Assembly (NCBI GenBank): GCA_945931665.1
Contig: CAMEPL010000004.1
Location: 1 to 61,735, forward strand
DNA: 61,735 bases
Direction of reading: 5' to 3'
DNA from: an uncultured Clostridium sp.
GTDB lineage: Bacteria > Bacillota > Clostridia > Peptostreptococcales > Peptostreptococcaceae
In this document: piece after piece, positions 42,786-51,909 of the stretch
How the letters are laid out: each line of letters begins with the position of its first letter
How positions within the stretch are numbered: the first letter of the stretch is position 1
Made by a program: the position numbers and the translations under genes
The notes under the pieces: model-generated
The model's database searches: none
What the model saw: the letters and a program-made list of their open reading frames with translations, nothing else
Told to the model about the DNA's origin: nothing

Positions 42786-44705
42786 ATGATTAAAGTTACA
42801 TTAAAAGACGGTTCAATTAAAGAATTCGAAGGCAAAATATCAGTATTAGATATAGCAAAATCAATTAGTGAAGGTTTAGCTAGAGCTGTTGTTGCAGCTT
42901 CAGTTAATGGAGAAACTGTAGGGCTTGATTACGAAGTAAGTGAAGACTGTGAATTAAACTTATACAAATTCGATGATGAAGAAGGAAAAGATGTATTCAG
43001 ACATACATCAGCTCATATGTTAGCACAAGCTTTAAAAAGATTATACCCAGGAGTTAAACTTGCTATAGGTCCAAGTATAGAAAATGGGTTCTACTATGAT
43101 ATAGATTTAGATCATAGAATAACAGAAGAAGAATTAGCTAAAATAGAAGCAGAAATGAAAAAAATAGCTAAAGAAGATTTAAAAATAGAAAGATATGAAC
43201 TTTCAAAAGAAGAAGCTTTAAAATGGGCTAAAGAAAATGGAGAAGACTACAAAGTTGAATTAATAGAAGAATTACCAGAAGGTGAAGTAATATCATTCTA
43301 CAAACAAGGTGATTTTGCAGACTTATGTAGAGGGCCACACCTTCCATCAACTAAAAAAGTTAAAGCTATAAAATTATTAAGTGTTGCAGGTGCTTACTGG
43401 CGTGGAGATGAAAAAAATAAAATGCTTCAAAGAATATACGGAACTTCATTCGAAAAGAATAAAGATTTAGAAGCATACTTACACTTAATGGAAGAAGCTA
43501 AGAAAAGAGACCACAGAAAATTAGGTAAAGAATTAGACTTATTCTTCATACCAGAAGAAGGACCAGGATTCCCATTATTCATGCCAAAAGGTATGCAACT
43601 TAAAAATGCATTATTAGAATTCTGGAGAGAAGTACATAGAGAAGATAACTATGTTGAAATAGAAACTCCAATAATATTAAATAGACATTTATGGGAGACT
43701 TCAGGACACTGGTATCACTATAAAGAAAATATGTACACTGTTAAAATAGACGATCAAGACTTCGCTATAAAACCAATGAACTGCCCAGGTGGAATGTTAT
43801 ATTACAAATCAAAACCACATTCTTATAGAGATTTCCCTATGAGAGTTGCTGAGCTTGGTAGAGTTCATAGACATGAGTTATCAGGTGCTTTACACGGTCT
43901 TATGAGAGTTAGAGCATTCACTCAAGATGATGCCCATATATTCATGTTACCAGAACAAATAAAAGACGAAATAAAAGATGTTGTTAGACTTATAGACAAC
44001 GTATACAAAGTATTCGGATTCCAATACGGTATAGAATTATCTACTAGACCAGAAGATTCTATGGGTACTGATGAAGAGTGGGAAATAGCTGAAAATGGCT
44101 TAAGAGAAGCTTTAGAAGAATTAGGACTAGCTTATGAAATAAACGAAGGTGATGGAGCATTCTACGGACCAAAAATAGACTTCCACTTAAGAGACTGCTT
44201 AGGTAGAACATGGCAATGTGGTACTATACAATTAGATATGCAATTACCACAAAGATTTGATGCTACTTATATAGGACAAGATGGTGAAAAACATAGACCA
44301 GTTATGATACACAGAGTTTTATTAGGTAGTATAGAAAGATTCATAGGAATATTAATTGAGCATTATGCTGGTAAATTCCCAGTTTGGATAGCTCCAACTC
44401 AAGTTAAAATACTTCCTATATCTGATAAATTCAACGCTTATGCTCAAGAAGTTAAAGATGCTTTATTCGCTAAAGGTTTAAGAGTTGAAATAGATGACAG
44501 AGCAGAAAAAATGGGATTCAAGATAAGGGAAGCTCAATTAGAAAAAGTTCCTTACATGTTAGTTGTAGGTGAAAAAGAAGTTGAAGCAAATGCTGTTTCA
44601 GTTAGATCAAGAGATAAAGGTGAAATGGGTAGCTTATCAGTAGATGAATTTGTTGCTATGATATGCAAAGAAGTTGAAGATAAAGTTAACGTAATACAAG
44701 ACTAG
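42786..44705 (+). CDS. thrS: Threonyl-tRNA synthetase
   Basis: A 639-residue class II synthetase of full length. The TGS domain covers residues 1-62. The editing domain has HTSAHMLAQALKRLYP (the HxxxH zinc-like site) and DLCRGPHLPST. The catalytic core has NCPGGMLYYKS, RVHRHELSGALHGLMRVR, shown here as its core HRHELSGALHG, and the C-terminal anticodon domain begins near VWIAPTQVKILP. It charges tRNA-Thr and clears Ser-tRNA-Thr. Control is by the T-box leader. AGGAGG precedes the ATG. Confidence 0.97.
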   Translation: MIKVTLKDGSIKEFEGKISVLDIAKSISEGLARAVVAASVNGETVGLDYEVSEDCELNLYKFDDEEGKDVFRHTSAHMLAQALKRLYPGVKLAIGPSIENGFYYDIDLDHRITEEELAKIEAEMKKIAKEDLKIERYELSKEEALKWAKENGEDYKVELIEELPEGEVISFYKQGDFADLCRGPHLPSTKKVKAIKLLSVAGAYWRGDEKNKMLQRIYGTSFEKNKDLEAYLHLMEEAKKRDHRKLGKELDLFFIPEEGPGFPLFMPKGMQLKNALLEFWREVHREDNYVEIETPIILNRHLWETSGHWYHYKENMYTVKIDDQDFAIKPMNCPGGMLYYKSKPHSYRDFPMRVAELGRVHRHELSGALHGLMRVRAFTQDDAHIFMLPEQIKDEIKDVVRLIDNVYKVFGFQYGIELSTRPEDSMGTDEEWEIAENGLREALEELGLAYEINEGDGAFYGPKIDFHLRDCLGRTWQCGTIQLDMQLPQRFDATYIGQDGEKHRPVMIHRVLLGSIERFIGILIEHYAGKFPVWIAPTQVKILPISDKFNAYAQEVKDALFAKGLRVEIDDRAEKMGFKIREAQLEKVPYMLVVGEKEVEANAVSVRSRDKGEMGSLSVDEFVAMICKEVEDKVNVIQD

Positions 44706-44736
44706 TTATTAAAAATTAGTTATTATAAAACTTAAG

Positions 44737-44790
44737 AAAGGCACTACTATCATTGTGTTGCAGGATACAATGATAGTAGTGCCTTTTTAT
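44737..44790. terminator. Long terminator between thrS and the MATE gene
   Basis: A perfect 20-bp stem (44737-44756 with 44767-44786) with a 10-base loop, then TTTTTAT on the plus strand. An A-run on the left allows use by the minus-strand gene also, with a weaker tail. Confidence 0.9.
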
Positions 44791-44819
44791 ATATTTATTA
44801 ATTTAGAAATAGATTTTTA

Positions 44820-46214
44820 TTATACATGTATATTTTGTTGTCTTTCTATGAATTCTAGTTGCTTCATATTTTTAAATTCTATACTTATAGTAATTAAACA
44901 TGTTATAGCTGCAATAAAGTCAGCAACTGGTCCAGCGAATATTATACCATCAATACCAAAGAATAGAGGTAGTATAATTATCATTGGAAGTAGGTATATT
45001 ATTTGTCTTGTTAAAGATAAAAATATACCTTTTATAGGTTTTCCTATAGATGTAAAAAATGTTGATGTAATTGGTTGTATAAAATTTATACATATAAAGA
45101 ATAAGAAGATACGGAAAAATTTTATTGCAAATTGATAGTATTCTTCTGTCCCAGAGCCAAATAGAGATATAATTTCTCTAGGGAAAAGTTGAAATAATAT
45201 AAATGCAATAATAGAAATAACGGCACCTGTTTTGTTAGCTAATATATAGGTTTCTTTAACTCTATGATATTTTTTGGCACCATAGTTAAAGCTTTCGATT
45301 GGTTGGCTTCCTTGGCTAAGTCCAATTACAACAGAGAAGAATAATTGGGAAACCTTCATTGTAATTCCTGCACATGCAATAGGAATAGCTTCTCCATATA
45401 TTGATAATCCACCATAATATCTAAGTGAATTATTTAAAATAATTTGAACTAGCATCATGGCAAGCTGATTTATACCAGATGCCATACCAATAGAGGCTAC
45501 GTCCTTTATATAATGTATATTTAATTTAAAGTGTTTTGGTAAAAGTGGAACCGTTTTAAAGTCTTTCATATAAACTATAACAACAATTGTAGAAGCTATC
45601 TGACCTATTATAGTTGCATAAGCTGCACCAGCCATACCCATATTAAAACCAAATATAAATACTGCATCTAAAATTATATTTATAACAGCACCTAGAATAT
45701 TACAAAACATTGCTATTTTAGGGCTGCCATCAGCACGGATTAGATGTCCACCACCCACAGATAAAATTAAAAATGGGAAACCGAATGATGTGATTCTTAC
45801 ATAAGTCTGAGCATACGGAAGTACATCACTTGGTGAACCACAAGCTTTAAGTATCTGTGTTAAAAATAATTGTGTAATTATAAATAATACTATCCCAGAT
45901 GAAAACAGCATTATAGTTGCATTGGCTACATAAAATGGTGATTTTTCTTCTTCACCACGTCCCATACTTAAATTAAAACATGATGCTCCACCTATACCAA
46001 ATAAAAGGGATACAGCTATACATGATGTAGAAAGAGGGAAAGCTATATTTGTCGCAGCATTCCCAAGAGTTCCTACTGCTTGACCTATAAATAGTTGGTC
46101 TACAATATTGTATAATGCTCCAACTATCATAGCTATTATACTTGGTACAGAAAATTTAATCATTAATTTGGAAATAGATTCTGTACCCAATGGGTTTTGT
46201 TGTACATTATCCAT
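44820..46214 (-). CDS. MATE-family multidrug/drug efflux transporter
   Basis: A 464-residue membrane protein with twelve helices in two halves. Typical features are PSIIAMIVGALYNIVDQLFI at helix 1 (20 residues), the GNAATNIAFPL stretch and the second-half GLSQGSQPIESFNYGAKKY. The DinF/NorM-type clade exports drugs in exchange for Na+ or H+; the substrate cannot be predicted. GGAGG lies upstream of the ATG. It converges with thrS and lies 134 bases downstream of the FtsH-like gene on the same strand, with a terminator between them. Confidence 0.93.
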   Translation of the reverse strand: MDNVQQNPLGTESISKLMIKFSVPSIIAMIVGALYNIVDQLFIGQAVGTLGNAATNIAFPLSTSCIAVSLLFGIGGASCFNLSMGRGEEEKSPFYVANATIMLFSSGIVLFIITQLFLTQILKACGSPSDVLPYAQTYVRITSFGFPFLILSVGGGHLIRADGSPKIAMFCNILGAVINIILDAVFIFGFNMGMAGAAYATIIGQIASTIVVIVYMKDFKTVPLLPKHFKLNIHYIKDVASIGMASGINQLAMMLVQIILNNSLRYYGGLSIYGEAIPIACAGITMKVSQLFFSVVIGLSQGSQPIESFNYGAKKYHRVKETYILANKTGAVISIIAFILFQLFPREIISLFGSGTEEYYQFAIKFFRIFLFFICINFIQPITSTFFTSIGKPIKGIFLSLTRQIIYLLPMIIILPLFFGIDGIIFAGPVADFIAAITCLITISIEFKNMKQLEFIERQQNIHV

Positions 46215-46307
46215 GATTTATCCTCCTATATTATAGATTTAGATTTATTTTATAACTTTATAGTAGGGAATAAATCAAACTAAGGCAACTTAAAAAGATA
46301 TAAACAT

Positions 46308-46337
46308 AAAAAAAGTCCTATATCTTAGGACTTTTTT
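46308..46337. terminator. Terminator between the FtsH-like and MATE genes
   Basis: AAAAAAGTCCTA (46309-46320) pairs with TAGGACTTTTTT (46326-46337), 5-base loop. A- and T-runs flank both sides, so it works in both directions; the gene it ends is the minus-strand FtsH-like one. Confidence 0.85.
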
Positions 46338-46348
46338 GTATAATTATT

Positions 46349-47752
46349 TTAATTTGCAGCTTCTTTTCTAATAAGATCTTCTAATTGATCACAAGTCATA
46401 GTTTCATTTTCAAATAGGAATTTTGAAACTATATGTAAGTCATTTATATTTTCTCTAAGAAGTTTTAATGTATTATCGTAGCAACTATTTACGATGTTAT
46501 TTATTTCCTTTTGGATACTTTCTGATAAAAAATTTTTTGCATTTTTATCAATGGTTATCAAACCTAATTTACTCATACCATAATCACATACCATATTTGT
46601 TGCTATATCTGTGACTTTTTGTAAATCATCTTTTGCACCTGTTGATTGGTGATTAAATATTAATTCTTCCGCTGCCTTTCCTGCTAACAGTATTTGTATT
46701 TTTGATATTAGTTCTGTTTTAGTGTAAATATATCTATCTTCATCTGGAAGTTGAAGAACATAACCCAATGCTTCACCCCTAGGGACAATAGATATTTTCT
46801 GGATTTTGCATAAATTTAGAATGTTGCTAATTAGTGCATGTCCAGCTTCATGATAAGAGACAATTTCTTTTTCTTTTTCAATTAAGGCTGAACTTTTACA
46901 TTCAACACCTGCAATGACTCTTTCAAGAGCTTTATCAAAATGTTCAGAAGTTATCACTTCGCTAGAATCTCTGACTGCATATATTGCTGCTTCATTAGCT
47001 ATATTTGCTAGGTGGGCACCATTAAAGCCATGTGTTTTTTTCGCTAATAAATCTAAGTCGACTGACTTATCTAATGGTTTATTGTTAGTATGAACTTTTA
47101 AAATTTCATATCTAGTACGTACATTTGGCGCACTGATATGAATGTGTCTATCAAATCTTCCTGGTCTTAAAAGTGCATCATCTAAAAGGTCAAGTCTGTT
47201 AGTTGCACCGATTATTATAATGTTGGAATCTTTATTAAACCCATCCATTTCAACTAGAAGTTGGTTAAGAGTTTGGTCTTTTTCGTTATTGCTTTCTAAG
47301 TGGCGTTTTGCTCCAATGGCATCAATTTCATCTATAAATATGATACTTGGAGCTTCTTTTCTTGCCTTTTCAAATAAAGTTCTGACCCTTTTTGCACCTA
47401 CACCTACGTATTTTTCAACAAATTCAGAACCTGTAACATTAAAAAATGATGCATTTGTTTCTCCAGCAACTGCACATGCCAAAAGGGTTTTACCTGTTCC
47501 AGGTGGTCCGTAGAATAAAATTCCCTTAGGCACTTTAGCACCCATTTTTTGATATTTTTCTGGACATTTCATGAAATCTACAACTTCAAACAGTTCTTCT
47601 TTTATTTCCTCAAGTCCGGCAACATCTCTAAATGTAGTTTTAGGTTTTGTGCTCAATGAAGGCTCAGTATTATTTTCCTTTTCCAGTTTAGTTTGAACAA
47701 AAGCGGGAACAGGATTATTTAGTTTTTTAAAAAAATTATTAAGTAAGTTCAT
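46349..47752 (-). CDS. FtsH-like AAA+ zinc metalloprotease lacking membrane segments
   Basis: A 467-residue protein with the whole FtsH catalytic part: Walker A GPPGTGKT at residues 82-89, Walker B in IIFIDEIDAIG, the SRH element ATNRLDLLDDALLRPGRFDRH (core LLRPGRFDRH) and the zinc motif HEAGH with the third ligand in TGAKDDLQKVTDIA. Ordinary FtsH is 600-700 residues and starts with two membrane helices. Here only about 40 polar residues precede the AAA domain. It may be a soluble paralogue with distinct substrates. GAGGTG precedes the ATG. Confidence 0.88.
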   Translation of the reverse strand: MNLLNNFFKKLNNPVPAFVQTKLEKENNTEPSLSTKPKTTFRDVAGLEEIKEELFEVVDFMKCPEKYQKMGAKVPKGILFYGPPGTGKTLLACAVAGETNASFFNVTGSEFVEKYVGVGAKRVRTLFEKARKEAPSIIFIDEIDAIGAKRHLESNNEKDQTLNQLLVEMDGFNKDSNIIIIGATNRLDLLDDALLRPGRFDRHIHISAPNVRTRYEILKVHTNNKPLDKSVDLDLLAKKTHGFNGAHLANIANEAAIYAVRDSSEVITSEHFDKALERVIAGVECKSSALIEKEKEIVSYHEAGHALISNILNLCKIQKISIVPRGEALGYVLQLPDEDRYIYTKTELISKIQILLAGKAAEELIFNHQSTGAKDDLQKVTDIATNMVCDYGMSKLGLITIDKNAKNFLSESIQKEINNIVNSCYDNTLKLLRENINDLHIVSKFLFENETMTCDQLEDLIRKEAAN

Positions 47753-48088
47753 ATCTTACACCTCAGGTAATAGAATTTTCCTTTATATTATTTTTTCCAA
47801 TGATGTGAAGTTTTATTATGATTTTACAACAAAATTAAACTATGTAAACTAAGATGTCTTATAGTAAGTATAACCAGCTGAGATTTTATTATTCTAAAAT
47901 AATGAAATACTACAATTAAAATCTAGTATAAAAGAAGAGAAACGTGATATTGGAAATATTTAAAACATGAAATTTGGTGAATAATAAGTTATAATAAAAA
48001 AAGAGCAAAATTTATAAAAATATGATTGCATAATTTAAAAATTAGCATATTATATATTGTACGACAAAAATTAGAAATTAAAAAATAG
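47753..48088. other. AT-rich region before the infC promoter
   Basis: No gene, repeat array or clear hairpin was seen. It must hold the FtsH-like gene's promoter on the minus strand and precedes the infC promoter at 48089. Confidence 0.4.
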
Positions 48089-48117
48089 TTGACACTGTAT
48101 CATTAAAGTTGTATAAT
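48089..48117 (+). promoter_or_regulatory. Consensus SigA promoter of the infC operon
   Basis: TTGACA (48089-48094), 17-base spacer, TATAAT (48112-48117), consensus at both boxes. Start expected near 48124, giving a leader of about 180 bases. Confidence 0.9.
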
Positions 48118-48123
48118 TGATAC

Positions 48124-48270
48124 GGTAACAAGATAACAAACGAAAATAAGAAGAAGTTCATTCTCACCTTGCAACTAGGGTTAGTAAGGTAAATATAAGT
48201 ATACACTATCATTATAAGATAGTATAATTTTGATGACTTATAGCGGATGAATTTTCATTCGCTTTTTATT
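48124..48270 (+). promoter_or_regulatory. infC-rpmI-rplT leader with attenuator
   Basis: The leader holds CACCTTGCAACTAGGGTTAG (48168-48187), a hairpin CACTATCATTATAAGATAGT around 48205-48224 and a terminator at 48242-48270. Firmicute infC operons are controlled by ribosomal protein L20 or attenuation through such leaders. The terminator is directly seen; L20 control is inferred. Confidence 0.65.
48242..48270 (+). terminator. Attenuator terminator in the infC leader
   Basis: AGCGGATGA (48242-48250) pairs with TCATTCGCT (48255-48263) with a 4-base loop, then TTTTATTTT. Confidence 0.8.
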
Positions 48271-48305
48271 TTATATTTAATATAATAATTTGGAGGTGTC
48301 CTACA

Positions 48306-48815
48306 ATTAGCAAAGAATTATCAATCAATGATCAAATAAGAGATAAAGAGTTAAGAATTATCTCTGAAACTGGAGAACAACTTGGAATAATGTCTGCCAG
48401 AGAAGCTCAAATAATAGCAAATGGAAAAAATTTAGACTTAGTTAAAATTTCTCCTAATGCTAAACCACCAGTTTGTAAAATTATGGACTATGGTAAATAC
48501 AAATATGAACAAGCTAGAAAAGAAAAAGAAGCTAAGAAAAAACAAAAAACAATAGCTGTTAAGGAAATAAGATTAAGACCAGGTATTGAATCAAACGACT
48601 TAAATACTAAAGCGAACAATGCTATTAAATTCCTTAAAAAAGGCGACAAGGTAAAAGTAGAACTTCGTTTTAGAGGTAGAGAATTAGGACATAAAGATAT
48701 TGGTAAAGAAGTAATGCTTAAATTCATAGAAATTGTTAAAGAGTTTGGTGAACCAGTAAAAGCCCCTGCTTTTGAAGGGAATAACATGGTTGTAATTATA
48801 GATCCAAAAAAATAA
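48306..48815 (+). CDS. infC: Translation initiation factor IF-3 (ATT start)
   Basis: A 169-residue full-length IF-3. It begins ISKELSINDQIRDKELRII (first codon ATT, read as Met), then GEQLGIMSAREAQ, PPVCKIMDYGKY, the RLRPG motif of the linker and AVKEIRLRPGIE, and ends with the C-domain GEPVKAPAFEGNNMVVI. IF-3 prevents subunit joining and proofreads start codons. The rare ATT start, with GGAGGTG 7 bases before it, is the classical device for infC self-regulation. The first internal ATG at 48390 would lose the whole conserved N-terminus. Confidence 0.95.
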   Translation: MSKELSINDQIRDKELRIISETGEQLGIMSAREAQIIANGKNLDLVKISPNAKPPVCKIMDYGKYKYEQARKEKEAKKKQKTIAVKEIRLRPGIESNDLNTKANNAIKFLKKGDKVKVELRFRGRELGHKDIGKEVMLKFIEIVKEFGEPVKAPAFEGNNMVVIIDPKK

Positions 48816-48868
48816 ACAGATAAGATAAATAGATTTTATTGACGATTAACTGAGAGGAGGAAGTTATC

Positions 48869-49063
48869 ATGCCAAAAATGAAAACTCATAGAGGAGCTGC
48901 AAAAAGACTTAGAAAAACAGGAAGCGGAAAATTAAAAAGAAATAAAGCTTACAAAAGTCATATATTAACTAAAAAATCTCCAAAAACTAAAATGAACTTA
49001 AGAAAATCTGCTATAGTTAGCGATGGAGATGCTAAAAGAATAGCTCAATTATTACCATATTAA
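48869..49063 (+). CDS. rpmI: 50S ribosomal protein L35
   Basis: A 64-residue basic protein starting [20 protein letters not shown] (20 residues), the usual L35 opening, and containing [13 protein letters not shown]. It is the second gene of the infC-rpmI-rplT operon, 53 bases after infC, with GAGAGGAGG before the ATG. It is a structural component of the large ribosomal subunit. Confidence 0.97.
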   Translation: MPKMKTHRGAAKRLRKTGSGKLKRNKAYKSHILTKKSPKTKMNLRKSAIVSDGDAKRIAQLLPY

Positions 49064-49086
49064 TTAGAATTAATTAATAAAAATAA

Positions 49087-49106
49087 ACTAATCAGAACGG
49101 ATTAGT
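49087..49106 (+). promoter_or_regulatory. Small hairpin between rpmI and rplT
   Basis: ACTAATC (49087-49093) pairs with GATTAGT (49100-49106), 6-base loop, no T-run. It might be an RNA processing or L20-related site; this is a guess. Confidence 0.3.
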
Positions 49107-49158
49107 AACAAACAACACAAAATAAAAAATAATCGAAAAACATAAGGAGGTCATCGAC

Positions 49159-49515
49159 ATGGCAAGAGTTAAAGGCGCAATGAACGCTCGTAAAAAACAT
49201 AAAAAAGTGTTAAAACTTGCAAAAGGATACAGAGGATCTAGAAGCAAATTATATAGACCAGCAAATACTTTCGTAATGAAAGCATTAAAAAATGCATATA
49301 TAGGAAGAAAATTAAAGAAAAGAGACTTCAGAAAACTTTGGATACAAAGAATAAATGCAGCTGCTAGAATGAATGGTATATCTTATTCAAGATTAATGAA
49401 TGGATTAAAATTAGCAGGTGTTGAAGTTAACAGAAAAATGTTATCTGAAATGGCTATACAAGATCCAGCTGGATTTGCTCAATTAGTAGAAGTAGCTAAA
49501 GCTAAATTAGCTTAA
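49159..49515 (+). CDS. rplT: 50S ribosomal protein L20
   Basis: A 118-residue basic protein starting [20 protein letters not shown] (20 residues) with [13 protein letters not shown] and the globular end with [12 protein letters not shown]. It is needed early in 50S assembly and, in many bacteria, binds its own operon mRNA. AAGGAGGTC precedes the ATG. A strong terminator follows. Confidence 0.97.
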   Translation: MARVKGAMNARKKHKKVLKLAKGYRGSRSKLYRPANTFVMKALKNAYIGRKLKKRDFRKLWIQRINAAARMNGISYSRLMNGLKLAGVEVNRKMLSEMAIQDPAGFAQLVEVAKAKLA

Positions 49516-49523
49516 TTATAGAT

Positions 49524-49554
49524 AAAAGCGAACTCATTAGAGTTCGCTTTTTTT
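49524..49554 (+). terminator. Terminator after rplT
   Basis: AAAAGCGAACTC (49524-49535) pairs with GAGTTCGCTTTT (49540-49551), 4-base loop, then TTT. Confidence 0.93.
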
Positions 49555-49722
49555 AATTGTATGAAAATTATATATTATCTAAGTTATGAGTAATATTTGA
49601 TTTTAAATTTAAAACTTTAAAAATAATTCAAATAAAAAAGTCACATTAGCATTAAATTCATTCAAAATGATAAAAATAAATTAAAATTTAATACAATATA
49701 AATTGTTTTATAGTGTGGATTA

Positions 49723-49751
49723 TTGTTAAAATATGAGATTTATCATATAAT
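49723..49751 (+). promoter_or_regulatory. Probable promoter of the ktrB-ktrA operon
   Basis: TTGTTA (49723-49728), 17-base spacer, TATAAT (49746-49751). Confidence 0.55.
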
Positions 49752-49805
49752 AATTTATTATATAACTTGATTTATTTTAATAAATAAAAGGAGGAAATTT
49801 TTGAG

Positions 49806-51182
49806 TTGAGAATCATGCATAAGAATATTAGATTTCTTGAAAAGTGGAGTTCGGTTCAAATTATTACTGTGGGATTTTTATTTATAATATTATTAGGAGC
49901 AGCAATATTATCTTTACCAATTTCAAGTAGAAGTGGACAGTGGACTAATCTTGTGGATTCCCTTTTTACAGCAACTTCAGCTGTATGTGTAACGGGTTTA
50001 GTTGTACTTGATACTGCAACACACTGGAGCTTATTTGGAAAAGTTGTAATTATATCACTTATTCAAATTGGTGGATTGGGATTTATGACTATAGCTACAA
50101 TGATTTCTTTAATAAGAGGTAAAAAAATAAACTTAAAAGAGAGATTATTAATACAAGAATCTTTAAATCAAATCGACTTGTCTGGGATTGTATCTTTAAC
50201 AAGAAAAATAATTTTGATGGTATTTATTATTGAAAGTGTTGGGGGGATTTTATTATCTATAAGTTTTATACCTAAATTTGGGCTTATAGGTGGACTGGCA
50301 TATGGATTTTTCCATTCAATTTCTGCATTTTGTAATGCAGGATTTGATTTAATGGGGTCTATAAGTGGAGAATTTTCATCATTAACATCTTTTTATGATA
50401 ACTCATTTATTATGATAACTGTATCGTTATTGATAATACTTGGGGGATTAGGTTATCCTGTTATATTAGATGTATTAAAAAATAAAAGATTTTCTAAATT
50501 AAATGTTCACTCAAAACTTGTTATTACTTCAACTGTGCTACTATTACTTGTAGGATTTGTTTTTATATTTGGACTAGAATATAATAATCCAGATACTTTA
50601 GGAAATATGGATATGAAGGGAAAGGTACTTTCTTCTATATTCCAAACATCCACACTTAGAACGGCTGGATTTAATAGTATAGATTTAGCTCTAACAAAAG
50701 AACCAACGATATTATTAATGATAATTCTTATGTTAATTGGGGCGTCGCCAGCTTCTACAGGTGGTGGTATAAAAACTACTACAGTAGCTGTACTATTCTT
50801 AACAGTTAAAGATTTTTTATGTGGAAAAGATGAGATACATATTTTTGAAAGAAGCATAAGTTTTGATAGTATTAAAAAGGCTATTGTTATATTTTTTATA
50901 GCTATTTTTATATTTATAGTAGGAACATTGGTTTTATCGATAACTAATCCTCAGTTCTCACTTATAGAGTGTGTATTCGAGGTAATGTCGGCATATGCCA
51001 CTGTTGGCCTTAGTATAGGAGGAAGTCCTAACTTGAACACAATAGGGAAGTTTATAATAATGATATTGATGTTCCTAGGAAGAGTAGGCTCATTAACTAT
51101 ATTTACAGCAATATTATCAATTAATATAGCTAAAAAAGATAAAAACATAAGAAGACCAAAAGGTAAAATAATAATAGGTTAA
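49806..51182 (+). CDS. ktrB: TrkH/KtrB-family potassium uptake channel subunit
   Basis: A 458-residue membrane protein of the SKT family. The four pore-loop filters are visible: TATSAVCVTGLVVL, SAFCNAGFDLMG, LRTAGFNSIDL and MSAYATVGLSIGG, each with its conserved Gly. It imports K+ with Na+ or H+ dependence together with the next gene product, KtrA. The start is taken as TTG 49806; GGAGG lies 11 bases upstream. An ATG at 49815 is further away from that RBS. The RCK gene follows after 23 bases. Confidence 0.93.
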   Translation: MRIMHKNIRFLEKWSSVQIITVGFLFIILLGAAILSLPISSRSGQWTNLVDSLFTATSAVCVTGLVVLDTATHWSLFGKVVIISLIQIGGLGFMTIATMISLIRGKKINLKERLLIQESLNQIDLSGIVSLTRKIILMVFIIESVGGILLSISFIPKFGLIGGLAYGFFHSISAFCNAGFDLMGSISGEFSSLTSFYDNSFIMITVSLLIILGGLGYPVILDVLKNKRFSKLNVHSKLVITSTVLLLLVGFVFIFGLEYNNPDTLGNMDMKGKVLSSIFQTSTLRTAGFNSIDLALTKEPTILLMIILMLIGASPASTGGGIKTTTVAVLFLTVKDFLCGKDEIHIFERSISFDSIKKAIVIFFIAIFIFIVGTLVLSITNPQFSLIECVFEVMSAYATVGLSIGGSPNLNTIGKFIIMILMFLGRVGSLTIFTAILSINIAKKDKNIRRPKGKIIIG

Positions 51183-51205
51183 TAGAAAATAAGAGGTATT
51201 GATAT

Positions 51206-51889
51206 ATGAAAAGAACATTTTTTAATAGTAAGAGTAAAGATAAACAATATATTGTTATTGGATGTGGTAGGTTTGGTTCATCAGTAGCTAAAAAGATGTG
51301 TCAATTAGGAAATGAAGTAATGGTTATAGATAAAGATGAAGACTCAATTGATAATATAGCTGAACAAGTAACACATACAGCAATAGTAGATGTAACAGAA
51401 GAAAGAGACTTAAAAAGTATTGGATTAGGAAATTTTGATGTCGTAATAGTTGCAATAAGTTCGGACATAAGGGCATCTATAATGGCAACAATAATGGCAA
51501 AAGAGATGGGAGTACCTAAGGTTGTTTGTAAAGCAAAAGATGAATTACAAGCAAAAGTATTATATAAAATTGGTGCAGATAAAGTAGTATTCCCAGAAAG
51601 AGATATGGGAATTAGACTTGCTTATAATTTAGCGTCAGAAAATATATTAGATCAAATTAATTTAGACCCAGAATACTCAATTATGGAAATTGTAACACCT
51701 CAAAATTGGGTAGGTAAAACAATAATAGAATTAAATTTAAGAGCTAAATATGATATTACTGTATTAGCAGTAAAAACACCAAGTGGATTAAAGGTTATGC
51801 CTTCTCCAAATTATAAAATGCAAGAAAAAAATATTTTAATTATTATAGGAAATACAGATAAAATAAGTGATATAATTTTACAGGATTAA
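51206..51889 (+). CDS. ktrA: KtrA/TrkA RCK regulatory subunit of K+ uptake
   Basis: A 227-residue cytosolic protein. Its N-terminal RCK domain has the Rossmann loop VIGCGRFGSSVAKKM, with an acidic residue after the second strand (VIDKDE), fitting NAD(H) or ATP binding. The C-terminal RCK_C domain covers about 140-225. It gates KtrB according to nucleotide state, and may bind c-di-AMP as other KtrA proteins do (inference). AAGAGGT precedes the ATG. It probably shares a transcript with ktrB and the methyltransferase gene. Confidence 0.93.
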   Translation: MKRTFFNSKSKDKQYIVIGCGRFGSSVAKKMCQLGNEVMVIDKDEDSIDNIAEQVTHTAIVDVTEERDLKSIGLGNFDVVIVAISSDIRASIMATIMAKEMGVPKVVCKAKDELQAKVLYKIGADKVVFPERDMGIRLAYNLASENILDQINLDPEYSIMEIVTPQNWVGKTIIELNLRAKYDITVLAVKTPSGLKVMPSPNYKMQEKNILIIIGNTDKISDIILQD

Positions 51890-51909
51890 ATTTTAATTAG
51901 GAGAAAGAT

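Noticed and set aside
44755-45135. 126-residue plus-strand reading frame overlapping the thrS terminator and the MATE gene
   Set aside because: It begins inside the terminator stem and is antisense to a clear MATE gene; it has no RBS or family features.
48390-48392. ATG as the start of infC
   Set aside because: It would remove 28 conserved residues; ATT at 48306 has a strong RBS at proper distance and is the known infC start type.
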